Of a stretch of 64,000 nt of DNA, positions 63,486 through 64,000 are shown in pieces (positions within the stretch are counted from its first letter, which is position 1; every line of letters starts with the position of its first letter). The position numbers were made by a program, and so were the translations under genes. The DNA comes from Thalassospira xianhensis MCCC 1A02616. GTDB lineage: Bacteria; Pseudomonadota; Alphaproteobacteria; Rhodospirillales; Thalassospiraceae. The notes beneath the pieces were generated by a model, which was not told the DNA's origin, made no database searches, and saw only the letters and a list, made by a program, of their open reading frames with translations. The stretch spans positions 62,001 to 126,000 of the forward strand of contig NZ_JPWA01000013.1 in NCBI RefSeq assembly GCF_003326475.1. Direction: 5' to 3'.

Positions 63486-63524
63486 CCGCTGCCTGATCGA
63501 AATTCAACAAGAAGGAACACCGAA

Positions 63525-64000
63525 ATGGGTGCTATCCGACTGGAAAAAGTCAAGAAAACCTTCGGGACACTGGATGTTATTCCGGGTGTGGACCTTGACA
63601 TCAATGATGGTGAATTCGTCGTCTTTGTCGGCCCGTCGGGCTGCGGCAAATCCACCCTGCTTCGCCTGATCGCCGGTCTTGAAGACGTTACCGACGGCAA
63701 GATCCTGATCAACGGGGTCGATGTCGCCAACGAGGCACCGGCAAAACGCGGGCTGTCGATGGTGTTTCAGTCCTATGCGCTTTACCCGCATATGACGGTA
63801 TATAACAACATCGCCTTTGGCCTGAAAATGGCCGGTGAAAGTAAAGCCGTCATCGACGAAAAGGTCCAGAACGCGGCAAAAATCCTGAACCTGACCGATT
63901 ATCTGGAACGCCGCCCCGGCGCGCTTTCCGGTGGTCAGCGTCAGCGTGTCGCGATCGGGCGTGCGATTGTGCGCAACCCGGCAGCCTTCCTGTTTGATGA
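63525..64000 (+). CDS. ABC transporter ATP-binding protein, 3'-truncated by window edge
   Basis: 158 residues are visible of an expected 330-370, starting at the ATG at 63525 with AAGGAAC upstream. Walker [10 protein letters not shown] is at residues 36-44, the Q-loop [10 protein letters not shown] follows, and the signature [14 protein letters not shown] is intact; Walker B begins at the edge (AAFLFD). It belongs to the MalK/UgpC/SmoK family, normally with a C-terminal regulatory domain that lies beyond the window. It energises the polyol importer. Confidence 0.92.
   Translation, partial: MGAIRLEKVKKTFGTLDVIPGVDLDINDGEFVVFVGPSGCGKSTLLRLIAGLEDVTDGKILINGVDVANEAPAKRGLSMVFQSYALYPHMTVYNNIAFGLKMAGESKAVIDEKVQNAAKILNLTDYLERRPGALSGGQRQRVAIGRAIVRNPAAFLFD

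Overview
The window is ordinary-looking chromosome of an alphaproteobacterium, most like the Rhodospirillales and plausibly Thalassospira or a close relative. That placement is inferred from gene content and order: the proA-nadD-rsfS-rlmH and gpmI-envC-ctpA-deacetylase-rppH blocks, rpsP-rimM-trmD-rplS followed by leuCDB, a cbb3 oxidase cluster with an FNR-type regulator, and moderate-high GC. No rRNA, tRNA, CRISPR array, insertion sequence or prophage was recognised. Both ends cut genes: an ABC permease at the left and an ABC ATPase at the right.

Layout. 1-2.7 kb: permease, cytosine deaminase and flavin reductase, probably a nucleobase uptake and use operon. 2.8-8 kb: secreted phytase-type esterase, RlmM-like methyltransferase, GFA protein, L-aspartate oxidase, MOSC protein. 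8-10.3 kb: two adjacent GAF-GGDEF diguanylate cyclases. 10.3-15 kb: DUF4269 protein, AEC transporter, a YHYH protein with a G12 tract at its ribosome binding site, and an Atm1-type ABC exporter. 15.3-18.2 kb: proA-nadD-rsfS-rlmH. 18.3-21.4 kb: lipoprotein, DHFR-like protein, and serine deaminase under a tandem glycine riboswitch. 21.6-28.3 kb: gpmI, envC, ctpA, divergent polysaccharide deacetylase, rppH and a small membrane protein. 28.4-32 kb: tam, a hydrolase, an exported protein of unknown function and a squalene/phytoene synthase-like protein. 32-34.7 kb (minus strand): an unknown gene, dapF and pgk.

35-44 kb is a complete microaerobic respiration locus: ccoNOQP, ccoGHIS and an FNR-type regulator. 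Three FNR boxes are placed as in class II promoters. One drives ccoN, one drives ccoG, and one faces the unknown 163-residue gene transcribed the other way. 44-46 kb: panBC. 46-50 kb: ffh, rpsP, rimM, trmD, rplS. 50.7-54.1 kb: leuC, a 62-residue ORF, leuD, leuB. 54.2-57.5 kb (minus strand): an ECF41-type sigma factor with its carboxymuconolactone-decarboxylase-like partner, an unknown protein and cyclopropane fatty acid synthase. 58 kb: asd. 59-64 kb: a SorC-family regulator followed by a polyol-type ABC importer (binding protein, two permeases, ATPase).

No wholly new multi-gene system stands out. The best leads are the FNR-controlled unknown gene, the tandem glycine riboswitch on serine deaminase inside an otherwise conserved block, the G12 tract at a ribosome binding site, the FNR promoter nested in a terminator-like hairpin, the small ORF between leuC and leuD, and a 147-bp inverted-repeat element upstream of asd.
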